A DNA stretch of 64,000 bases from positions 10,150,502-10,214,501 of the forward strand of contig CM037874.1 of NCBI GenBank assembly GCA_021292105.1, in the 5' to 3' direction. A program made the translations under genes and the position numbers. The notes under the pieces are model-generated. The model saw nothing but the letters and a program-made list of their open reading frames with translations, made no database searches and was not told where the DNA came from. This DNA is from Anadara kagoshimensis (lineage: Eukaryota; Mollusca; Bivalvia; Arcoida; Arcidae). The number at the start of each line of letters is the position of its first letter. Positions within the stretch are counted from its first letter, which is position 1. Positions 22,601 through 34,600 of the stretch are shown here, in pieces.

Positions 22601-25600
22601 GATTATTGCCATCACTTCCCTGGTGATTATTGCCATCACTTCCCTGGTGATTATTGACATCACTTCCCAGGTGATTATTGACACAGGTGATTATTGACAT
22701 CACATCCCAGGTGATTAGTGACATCACTTTCCTGGTGATTATTGACATCACTGCCCAGGTGATTATTGACATCACTTCCCTGGTGATTATTGACATCACT
22801 TCCCTGGTGATTATTGACATCACTTCCCAGGTGATTATTGACATCACTTCCCTGGTGATTATTGACATCACTTCCCAGGTGATTATTGACATCACTGCCC
22901 AGGTGATTATTGACATCGCTGCCCAGGTGATTATTGACATCACTTCCCTGGTGATTATTGACATCACTTCCCAGGTGATTATTGACATCACTGCCCAGGT
23001 GATTATTGACATCACTGCCCAGGTGATTATTGACATCACTTCCCAGGTGATTATTGACATCACTTCCCTGGTGATTATTGACATCACTTCCCAGGTGATT
23101 ATTGACATCACTGCCCTGGTGATTATTGACATCACTTCCCAGGTGATTATTGACATCACTTCCCTGGTGATTATTGACATCACTTCCCAGGTGATTATTG
23201 ACATCACTGCCCAGGTGATTATTGACATCACTTCCCTGGTGATTATTGACATCACTGCCCAGGTGATTAGTGACATCACTTCCCAGGTGATTAGTGACAT
23301 CACTTCCCAGGTGATTATTGACATCACTGCCCAGGTGATTATTGACATCACTTCCCTGGTGATTATTGACATCACTTCCCTGGTGATTATTGACATCACT
23401 TCCCTGTTGATTATTGACATCACTTCCCTGGTGATTATTGACATCACTTCCCAGGTGATTATTGACATCACTTCCCTGGTGATTATTGACATCACTTCCC
23501 TGGTGATTATTGACATCACTTCCCAGGTGATTATTGACATCACTGCCCAGGTGATTATTGACATCACTTCCCAGGTGATTATTGACATCACTGCCCAGGT
23601 GATTATTGACATCACTTCCCAGGTGATTATTGACATCACTTCCCTGGTGATTATTGACATCACTTCCCAGGTGATTATTGACATCACTGCCCAGGTGATT
23701 ATTGACATCACTTCCCTGGTGATTATTGACATCACTGCCCAGGTGATTATTGACATCACTTCCCAGGTGATTAGTGACATCACTTCCCAGGTGATTATTG
23801 ACATCACTGCCCAGGTGATTATTGACATCACTTCCCTGGTGATTATTGACATCACTTCCCTGGTGATTATTGACATCACTTCCCTGGTGATTATTGACAT
23901 CACTTCCCTGTTGATTATTGACATCACTTCCCTGGTGATTATTGACATCACTTCCCAGGTGATTATTGCCATCACTGCCCAGGTGATTATTGACATCACT
24001 TCCCTGGTGATTATTGACATCACTGCCCAGGTGATTATTGATATCACTTCCCAGGTGATTATTGACATCACTTCCCAGGTGATACTACATGTGTTTAACT
24101 TAATTTGCCAATTTCCCAAGTATTTACTTCACTTTGTGATTTGGACATGGATCGGTATGTTTGTTTTTTAGTCATGTTATTGAGTGGAAGCCTATTTAAA
24201 ATGCTCAGACTCACCTGTGTATCATATCTGTCATGTCTGAATTGTTCAGAAAACTTTCATGCATTGTAGCAGACAAACGGTGGAATTCCTCATCTATACC
24301 AGTTAGAGGTTGTACCACATTACCTGTAAATGAAAAACTAGTATTTACACAATAAAGTTAATGTGTATATAACAAAGACCTTACAATATACTTTGCTCAG
24401 GTGATGCAGTGATGGACTCCCCAAGTACACAAATAGTGTAATTCAGCATTAATATCATTCATACACTACTCTACTTGTCTTCTTTTTTGTTCTTATTTCA
24501 TCCATCTGCTGTGTATTGTTTTTGTATTATTGGTTTGAATAGATTTGCAATTATGCAATTATGGTAAGTGGTTTCAAATGCTAATTTTTTTTAAATTTTT
24601 TTTTTAAATTCTTGTAATTTATATTTTTTGTTACCTTTTATATTCTGGAAGAATGTGTCATACTGTATGAAATTCTGATTTGCCAGGAATGCCTGCAAAT
24701 TCATATAATAAAACATTTTAACAGAAAAAAAGCCAAATAAGTTTATAGTTAGTTATATGTATACTATTTGATACCACAGCAGTAATTGATCAGTTATTTT
24801 GGACAAGTTGAAGTAGTATTACCATAATATACAATTTTATATGGATAAGGTAGTTATGCAAGAGTATATAATTTGCTTATACAAATATACATCTACTGTC
24901 GCTTTTTTAGACTGCAAGTATTCTGACCCAGAATGTGACAAATTAAACTGTTTTCACTTATTATACTGGTATCTAGTTAACAATAAAGGTTTGCAACTCA
25001 TACAACTATATGGAGGTGATCAGGACCAAATTCATAGTCAAGACTTTGGATTTAAAAATACTAACACTCAACCATTTCGTCACTGCAGCACCAGAATGTG
25101 CTTTTGAAGGTAGTGTCAGTCAAAAATAAGATTCCTGCTTGAAATAAAATGTTAGACCTAAATCAACATGATGACCAAAAACTGTCTAAGGAAAGAATGG
25201 ATTTATGAAGATTGATACTCATTTTAAGTAATCAACAGTAGAACACATGAAGTGGGCCTAATAAAAATTAAAATGTCCCAAAATGACCCCTAATACTGAC
25301 CTCATTTATACCAGCCTCTGTACACTCCTTCACATAAAAATCCAGATCAGCTAAATGTGGTAATGCAGCTTTCCACTGAAACAAAAAGTATCAAGCATTT
25401 CAATTTCACATAGAAAAAATCACAAAACTAGCACTTTCATCTCTCACATGCAGAGGAGAGTGGTTGTTTATATTGGATTTTTGTCCCACTAGAAAAGTGG
25501 CAAACAATGTGGCTAATGTGATACCACATACATCCATTCTTAACACCTAAAAATCTCGGATTCCATTTATAGATTCCAACATTTATTGGGGTATAAATAT

Positions 25601-28600
25601 AAACTCAAACTGCATTTTCAAGGTATTTTTACTTTGTATATGAAAATACATTAGGATATAATTCATTAAAACTATTTGAAAACTTTATGAACTTGCTCAA
25701 TTTAAATTAAATACAAGAAGCATGCGTATTCTATTATGAGCTCAGAAAAATCAATCTCACACTCATAGCTTTGTAGATTTTTATTCTAATATTAGAATCT
25801 ACAGTCTGTAGCCTAGGCAATGAAGAACTGTGATCTTACAGCACAAAATATTTTGAGTGTTGTGATATTCTAGTCCCTCATAAAAGTTTAGAATATAGAA
25901 CTTTACAGTCCATTTGGTTGTTCTATGCACTTATGAAAACCAAAGTTTTATAAAAGCTTAAAAGATACACTTTGTGATGTCAGTGTGTAGGGTACAAACC
26001 TGTGTAAACTGAACACTTGTACTGAATATTTTAGAAAAGTGTTTTATTTTCATAAATTTTGAAGAAAATACAAATATAAAAGTATAGTTACTTCAAGGAT
26101 TCTTTCACTTTTATGGATGCTGTCAGTTCAGGGATGGTGGAGGAAACTGGAGTGCCCAAAGCAAACCACAGACCTTCAGCAAATGAACCAAGATAGTTTC
26201 TCACACTAAGATTACAACAGACACAATAGGGGTTTGGTTTGTGTTCAATTTAACATTTTTCAATGTATACAGATGATGGAACTGATGAAAATATTAATTT
26301 TGCAACATATTAGAACAGGCTTTTCATGATGCTAAAGTCTGTTTACAACCAATTAGTCTCTTGGTTTTTGTCCCTTTTCATGTGGTTAACGTGTGAATAA
26401 AAATCATAGCTTTTTGCATCGTGAAAACAAGCCTATGCCGTAATGTGGCCTGTTGTAACCGGTGTCTAATCTACTCTCTTGACTTCATATTAAAACTTTT
26501 TAATATCGCCTTCTATATCGCTATGTAAATTGTTTTAGCGCCATTTTCCTAACCTTTGCGGCGATACCAAAAACAGGTGTGAGAGGGTTTTTCATATGCT
26601 AATCAGTTTCTGTTACGGGTCATTAACACAATCTTAGCTTCTTTGACTCTACGAAGAAAGTCACTCCCACAGTCCCAACCGCGTGTATATTAATATCACC
26701 ATCCGTTTTCCTGAAACTCTTTTTAAGTGAATGTCTCTAAAAATCTACACAATTGTTGATTTATCGTTATTATTTAATCATAATAATAATAATATAATAA
26801 TAATAATAATAATATTTTCTGCTACAACGATCAGAAATATTTGTTAACATACGCCTCTAATTATAATCTGGTTACCTAATGGCTAAAGGCAAAGTTGACA
26901 TAATATTATACAAAGTTGTATATTAATATCACCATCCGTTTTCCTGAAACTCTTTTTAAGTGAATGTCTCTAAACATCTACACAATTGTTGATTTATCGT
27001 TATTATTTAATCATAATAATAATAATATAATAATAATAATAATAATATTTTCTGCTACAACGATCAGAAATATTTGTTAACATACGCCTCTAATTATAAT
27101 CTGGTTACCTAATGGCTAAAGGCAAAGTTGACAGACTTTTACAACACGTGTACACCTGATCATGAATGCCGTAGTTCTTGCCAACCACCAAGTAGATTAG
27201 ACAAAGTTCTTGCAGTCTTACTAATTATCCGTACACACGATTTATAAGTTTAATTAGTTACCATAATTTACCATTTCTTACATATTAGAATTTTACTTTT
27301 CAAAAAAGTATCAAGTTTCCCTTGATCTAATAATCATTGAAATGGGGGAAAATAAAAATCAAAACAATTTATTAATAATTTAATTAAATACATGTATTTC
27401 GAAAAGGGAAAACCGTGAACACGTTACTGTAATAAATTCAGACTTCCCGGGTGGCATTTCTTTTATTAGAATCTATAGTTATCTTCATTCAACGTTTTAA
27501 GTTTGTCAAGGTTAAGTATGACCGTTCTTAAATGAATTTCAGGAAGAATTATGGTACAAAGAGAGAGAGAGAGAGAGAGAGAGAAACGTTGTCTCAAATA
27601 GTGATTTGCATGTGAGTTGTTTTAAGTTTTTCTGGGTTAGTATGACCGTTCTTAAATGAATTTCAGTAAGAATTATGGTACAACGAGAGAGAGAAAGAGA
27701 GAGGTCTCAAATAATGATTTGCATGTGAATTGTTTTAAGTTTTTCCGGGTTAAGTATGACCGTTCTTAAATAAATTTCAGTTTAAGTTTTTCCGGGTTAA
27801 GTATGACCGTTCTTAAATAATTTCAGTAAGAATTATGGTACAGAGAGAGAGAGAGAGAGAGAGAGAGCGTTGTCTCAAATAATGATTTGCACGTGAATTG
27901 TGGCAAGAATGCTATTTCGCAAAAAATCTTTTGTAAACAAATTTTTTTGTACATGACATACTCGTAGGTGCAGCATTATAACACCATATGTATATTGATA
28001 ACTATTGATAAATTTAAACAATTTTGAGTAATTTTATAAACAAATTTATGAAAACAGTATCCATCCTTGTCAATCATGTGTAGTGTTGCGTGTCAACATC
28101 GTCGATAAGTATTTCTTATGCAAATTAGCTCAGTATTTCCCTGTCCAAAATGGTTCGACCGAAATGTAGGACTTAGACAAAATAGCCGTTGTTCAAAATT
28201 GACCAAAATTTACGGAGTATGGGGCAAAACTGAGAAAAGTTTAAGAATAGAAATATTAAAAATTAATTACGGCATGAATTGTATAATAATTGTACGATTT
28301 TACTTTTACAATAAAAAGTTTTGTTTTAGAGAATTTTACGAAAAACCGAGAGACTATAGGATCGAAAATGGACTTTAGTTAGAATAATCTGAATTATTTA
28401 AAAAAGAATCTTTTTATACTTACAAGAGAAATTACAACTTTTTCATCTTCTACAGAATCATTTTCCATCAGCAGAATCATTGATATATCACAGTGTCTCT
28501 GTACATACATAGTGACCTCAGTAAGTCCCTCAATGTCCGATGTCCATGACTGACCTTCCATAGAAACCAGTGTCCTATCACTGCCCAAAAAATCAACTGA

Positions 28601-31600
28601 ATCACCAATCTGTGTTGATACTGATTCAGGAAGGGATGAATCAATTGAAAGCTGTATTGGCATTGGATGTTTATAACCTGAATTCTGATTGGCCATTTTT
28701 GAATTGACCGTCTGCTTATTTGAAAACTTCCCGTATAGAGGCATTTCAGAGGCTGACTCATCAGCAGAAACACCATGACTGTCTGACAAAGGAAAATCTA
28801 GAGTTTCTTTTTTCTCTGTTGATGCCACATCTGAGGTTGAACTATCTGGACTAGTTGTTTCTCCTCTAAAACATGGAGACACAGATGTACTTTGGTCTGT
28901 CAAATTTTGGTCATCATCTTTGTGACCAACACCTAATTCACTAACAAATTTTTCTTGATTCACATTCAAAGCTGATAAATTTAAATTTTGGTCGCTGCTT
29001 TTGTCAGTACTATAGCTTTGGTCGCTATTACCTAAACCATCTTCACTCAATGAATCACTAGTAACTATGGTAACAGGTATATCTATTTCTTTGGAAGACT
29101 GATTAAGACTATCAACAAGAGTTTGATTATCATGAACCATACCTGGCTCATTATTTAAAACATTATGGATTGTAACACTATCATTTGGAATGATTTGTTC
29201 CAAAATACTTTCTTCCTTTTGAAGAATAGAAGTCTGTAAATTTTGTAAATGACTTTCACCTTCATTTAAATGGCCTTCACATTCATTTAAATGACCTTCA
29301 CTTTCATTGAAATGTTCTTCACCTTTTGTGTCACTAGAGTTTTGTTTGACCTTCACATTGCTGGACTTTTCACAAAATTCCTGAGAAACATTTTCTTCCT
29401 TATGAAATTGTGAGCTCAGATCAGGGCTTAAACTATTTTCACTAACTGAAGTTATGTCACTTTCTAACTCCTTATCACCCAAATCACTGTTCACTTGACT
29501 CTTCATTTTACTGACATCTTCTTTTGATGATTCATTCTGTAACTCAATACCAGATAAATCACATTTCAAGCTCTGGTCATTCTCATGTTCCACCCCTTTG
29601 AAACTTCCATCTACTGAACTTTCAATCCTTTCAGTACTTTGATTATCTGATGATGCACATGACTTTTCATTCACATTTTCTTTGCTCATAGATGTATCAA
29701 CTTCAGAATCAGATACATTTTTACTGTCATCTTCACCTGGACTTCCGGAGTTCTCTGACAAAGAATGGTCTTCACTTTTCTTATCGCTGCCGGAACTGTC
29801 CTCAAAATGTGCATGTACATCAGCAGCAATGATTACAGTATTATTTGAATCTTTTCTTTGCCGTCCATGTTCATTTACACCCCGTGTTTCAAAGTCCTCT
29901 ATAGCAGGTGCCATTTTGCTAGTTTTCTTACTGCTTGTTTTTGTTTCCTTCTTAGAAGTAATGTCAATCACTTTCTTGCTAGCTACTGAACCTTCAAGGT
30001 CTTCAATAGAAAATGATTCACGAGATTTACCTATTTCTTTATCAGAATTTGCCTTAAAACCATTTTTAACAAATTTAATTTTTTGTTTTTGTACAGATTT
30101 ATCCCTCTTGTCATCATCCTCATAGTCACTTATAGTCGACTCTTCACCTGATATTGTAATAATGGGTGCAGAACTTTTGTGCAGACTTCTCCCTTTCTCA
30201 AAAGATTCCTGAACTGAACTTGTTTGTTTTTGAGAAGTTGTATCAGTATGAATACCACTTTTAATGGATTGTGTTTGAGATATTTTAAATGAATTATTCT
30301 CAACACTGTGTGCATTGTCCTCTAAAGAAGATGCTTCTTTCTCTGGTATATTTTCTAATTTTTGAAAACGTCTTGGTGACACTGAAAATGGCCTCTGACC
30401 TTGACCTTGGGAATCAGAATTTTGCCAGGCAAATCTTGAAGACTTGCAGTGAGTATTGTAGTTTTTGTATAGTGGTTTGACTGCGGCTGATTCATCTTTT
30501 GTTAAGAAAATAGAGACAAGTCTAACTCCTACAGGTAATTCATAATCTACAAAGATAATAAAGCAACAATGTTGAATAATAACAGGAATTATACTCACAC
30601 AGTAAAGACTTTTTCAGTAGAGGTTTTTAAAGGTGTTTTATTCCCAGTCAAGAATTTTTGCTCTTATATCAAAGCAGTCATTATAGTAAGGATATAGGAA
30701 CTTTGAGTGCAGAGAGAAAACCTCCAACCTTAGACAAGCAAACTCAAAGCTTTCACACTGGGATCTGTCGAAAGTGGAATTCAAACCTAGGTGGTGAGAG
30801 GCACTGTGATCTGTAAGCATCACACAGTTGACTTTGGTAAGAGTCTGAATAAAACATAAAACAACAGCAATCAACTCTGAAAAGTGTGTTAATAATTTGA
30901 ATAATAATATAACATTGGACAAAAATGTAGACACCAATGATTAGAAAAGTACCACTTATATCTTGTTTTTTTCTTTTTTGCTATAGAAACTGTCTCTTAA
31001 CAAATACATGGTACATTGTACATGTAACTTGACTTTTAATCATGTACAACTACTTTGTTTTCTACATCCTTTTAACATTTAATTAGGCTACATAATACTT
31101 ATTCTTATACTTTATCATTTTAATTTATTTCAGGTCTCAACCAGTCCCTGTAAACTTACCAAAATATGGACAATCAAGTGGGTGCATGGAGTTATTTCTA
31201 TTTGATATTTATTCAAATTTGATAAAATCTAGAAATTGACTAAACTCTTAAGAACAAAGACTAGTCTATAACTAACCTGTTTTCACATCATGACAAGGTA
31301 GCTGCAAAATAATAATAATAATAATTATAACAGTAATAATAATTTCATACAGGTGTATGCTTAATAAGTATACCAAACATACTATCACCATATTTGAAAT
31401 ATAAACAGCTGTCTTTTATTAATAGTTTGTATTATTTATATAATTCATTAGAGTGGAAAGGATTAAGAGAGTTTATGCCCAGTTTCATTTCATATCAAGG
31501 TGACAAGTTCAGAGATGCTAAAGGAGACCGGAGTGCCCAGTGAAAATTACCAACCCACAACCGAAATGACACTTTCTCACATAAATATCTGCATTGAGTG

Positions 31601-34600
31601 AGATTCAGAGACACTTTGATTTGTAAGAGCGCACATTACACAAATCGGCCACTGAGGCCCTGGTTCATTAGAGGTACTTGTAAATTAATAACATTGGAAT
31701 TTATTTCAGTTCAAACTACAAAAGTTAGGTTTAAAACATTATCACCAACAGCGACTAAATAGCAGGTGTAGCTATCTATTCTGGAGGTTTTTATTCTTCT
31801 GGAGCACCCAGTCTCATTATCCTGGTAAAAGTTCACATTTTAAAAATATGCTAGTTTTCAAAATTTTTATATTTTTGTTTTTGGACTGTGATTTAAACAT
31901 GGATTGGTATGTTTGTTTTTTATTAAATACATGATATAAAGGTAATTACCGGTGGTGTTATCAGAATTAACTTTCTTGTAAGTTCTGGCATCATCTGACT
32001 GCATAATACCCTGAAAACAGAATAACACAAATAATCATTTTTACAAAATAGCAGTTGCAATGCAGCTTTTCATTGTTTTGTTGCCTTTTAAGAGACTGAA
32101 ATATCTATTTATTCAGTTTATTTCCAGAGCCTTTTAAGGAAATAACATCAAAGTACGGTAAACAATAATGTAATGTTTTAGTTTTTTATGTGTATATTGC
32201 ATTATATTAAATCAGGTATGTTTTAATAAAATAATTATCAGACTTTATATTTATTTTTTGTTACTATGGTTTCATAAATGGAACAAAGAAAGAAGATTTT
32301 TTACTGCAGAGTTGTAAACCTGATATATATGTAAGTGAAGATTAAGATAAATGTTACCGGTAGTTGTCTAAAATAATCAGTATCTTTTTAAATTACATTT
32401 ATTGTTAGACTACATTTCTGCTGAAATTAATGCTAGTGTGTTAAAATACTAGCATATGCTAATCAATTGAGATCTATTTCAAAATATCGTTATTGTAAAA
32501 TTGCAAATGTATTAGTTGATTGTATTTCATTTGTTACTATAGCAACAGAAAGACTTACACATATATTTATGACTGCTCAACATCATAGGTACATAGTTAT
32601 GTATATTCATTGATCTTGGAATATGTTTGACTAAAATATTGATTGAGATGAAATAAAACTGAAATATTTTACAATATTCTTACTTGTTTTTATACATTAA
32701 TGTACCGACTAGCACACCTGGTCTTCTCTGACTAGACTGTAGAATATTGGATGACTGAAGAAACAGTTCACTACCACTCTAAAATACAGTAAAATATATA
32801 GCTTTAATACTGACATCTCTATATAAATACCACATGTCTTTATAAACAAGTGTTTTAAGGTTCCACCATATCTAAAAAAAATACTTATGGTAATTTAAGA
32901 ACAACTAGAAAAACTGTGAGCCACAAGCTCACAAAAAATACCCCCCCCCCCCCCCCACACACACACACACATAAAAAAAATCCATCGGATCAAATTTTTA
33001 AATAGGAGGTGCACATCTACATTATATCACACAGATTGTGTGAAAGTTTCATGAAAATCCATTGAAGGGTTTAGGAGGAGTTGCTGATAAGAGATAGGTA
33101 CCCTAAGGTGTAACGGAAGGACGGACGACACACGGACGGACACCCCTATCACTATATACCCCCCACTTTTTAAGAGGGGGATATAAAGCGGGGGTATAAA
33201 AATTCAAGGCCAAGACTAACAAGGCCATGACCTTGCATAAAAAAGGGGCCTCATTAAGTTTTGTTTATGGAAACTATCCATTGTAACAAAATGATTATGG
33301 GAAACCATGTTCAATCCAGTTAGTGAATTGTATAAAATGTAAGTGATGACAACAGTTTAATTTTCTTCAGGATATTTTAAAGAAAAATTATGAGGTCTTT
33401 CAAATAAGAATAAGGTTTTAAAATCTGATAATCATGGCATGATAAAGAAGATGCTTGCTCAACAAACTTTATATGCTACTGCTGCTGAAATACTATAAAC
33501 ACTAAAGTGTAAGATTGTTACTGCGATTTTTATACATTTTCAATAATATGTGAGATAATACATCAACCCATGACATCAACATCAGGTCATGTCCAGAAGG
33601 GTCAAGATATGATATTTATTTTGTAGGATGATATCTGGTACAATATGGAAAAAGAAAGGTTATAATTAATATCTCACTAGACTTAACCAAAATGAATAAA
33701 AAGAGCATTTCACATTTCTAATTATCACTACTTATTTCCATTCATTAGGTGGATTTTGCAAAGGTTAGCACAGTTGGTTCACTATTTTTTATAATTTCAG
33801 ATTCTTTTTTCATCTATTTACAGTTCATCTTCAGTGTTCATAGGATACAAAAATTAAACATAAATTTTAATATTGTTTTACAAATCTGAAGTTCTAGTTT
33901 TAGCATAATAACACAGTCAGTGTTTCAAAAGTGTCCTGAGCCCAAAAGGTAAAATATCACGATCAACTTTTGTCACTAACTGAAAAACAAAACTATTTCA
34001 AACTTGAAAACAGTGTGACCTAAAATAAGAACAAATCTGTGCCTGTAAGATGGACATTAAAGCTTGTTATGAAAAACAGAAGTACTACAAACCTCTGAAA
34101 TGGAAATGGAAAGAACAGTAAACTCACTGATTACAGTTTGTAAACCAGAAATTGTTTAAAAGCTTTGAATGATATTATGTTTTCCTGTGCACATATACCT
34201 GCACTTAACATTGATGGTGTCATTTGATTATGTCATATAATTATCTAAATACTTTCAATTTTCATCTCTCATATCATCTGACATATCATCCTGCTGATGA
34301 TGTAAAAATATGACATGCATGCTATATTTCTAGGTAGACAGGCAGACATATATATACATGTATAAGGGAAAATACATGTAGTCCAGCAATAAATAATCTT
34401 GACTGAGATTTGCAACCTTTTTTCATTCCATCATCTATTCAAACTGAGACAACTTACCTTTGGTAATTCTACTGAAGGTAACACTTGGAACACTTGATAT
34501 AAATGGTTGTCATGGTAACCTGCCATTGGTAACAGAATATCCCAGAATGCATTTAGCTCTGCAATGAAACCTCTGTGGTGTTCTCCATATTGCTAGAAAC

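Larger units (their letters stand above)
21494..24210. repeat. Tandem duplication, copy 2 (2.7 kb, expanded), in HPS4 intron 12
   Basis: Starts as copy 1 does but carries a much larger minisatellite. Its right flank (GTGTTTAACTTAATTTGCCA to ATGCTCAGAC) is a diverged match to the right flank of copy 1 and is probably the ancestral right edge, next to exon 12. Confidence 0.9.

Noticed and set aside
20451..24078. CRISPR-like regular repeat array
   Set aside because: Units are contiguous with no unique spacers, the host is a eukaryote, and no cas genes are present.
20322..24171. Long open frames on both strands through the minisatellite (up to 735 codons), reading as octapeptide repeats
   Set aside because: The 24-bp unit is a multiple of three and lacks stops in several frames on both strands. 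The arrays lie inside HPS4 intron 12, the frames start and end in repeat flanks, and no conserved domain is present.
24841..25107. An 88-codon + strand frame between HPS4 exons 10 and 11
   Set aside because: It lies within an HPS4 intron on the opposite strand, with no domain, no repeat relation and no splice support.
28118..28378. An 86-codon + strand frame just outside HPS4 exon 9
   Set aside because: Intronic, opposite strand, unremarkable composition, no recognisable motif.
29682..30125. A 147-codon + strand frame with hydrophobic stretches
   Set aside because: Antisense shadow of HPS4 exon 9; the Ser/Glu/Asp-rich coding strand produces hydrophobic-looking antisense frames.
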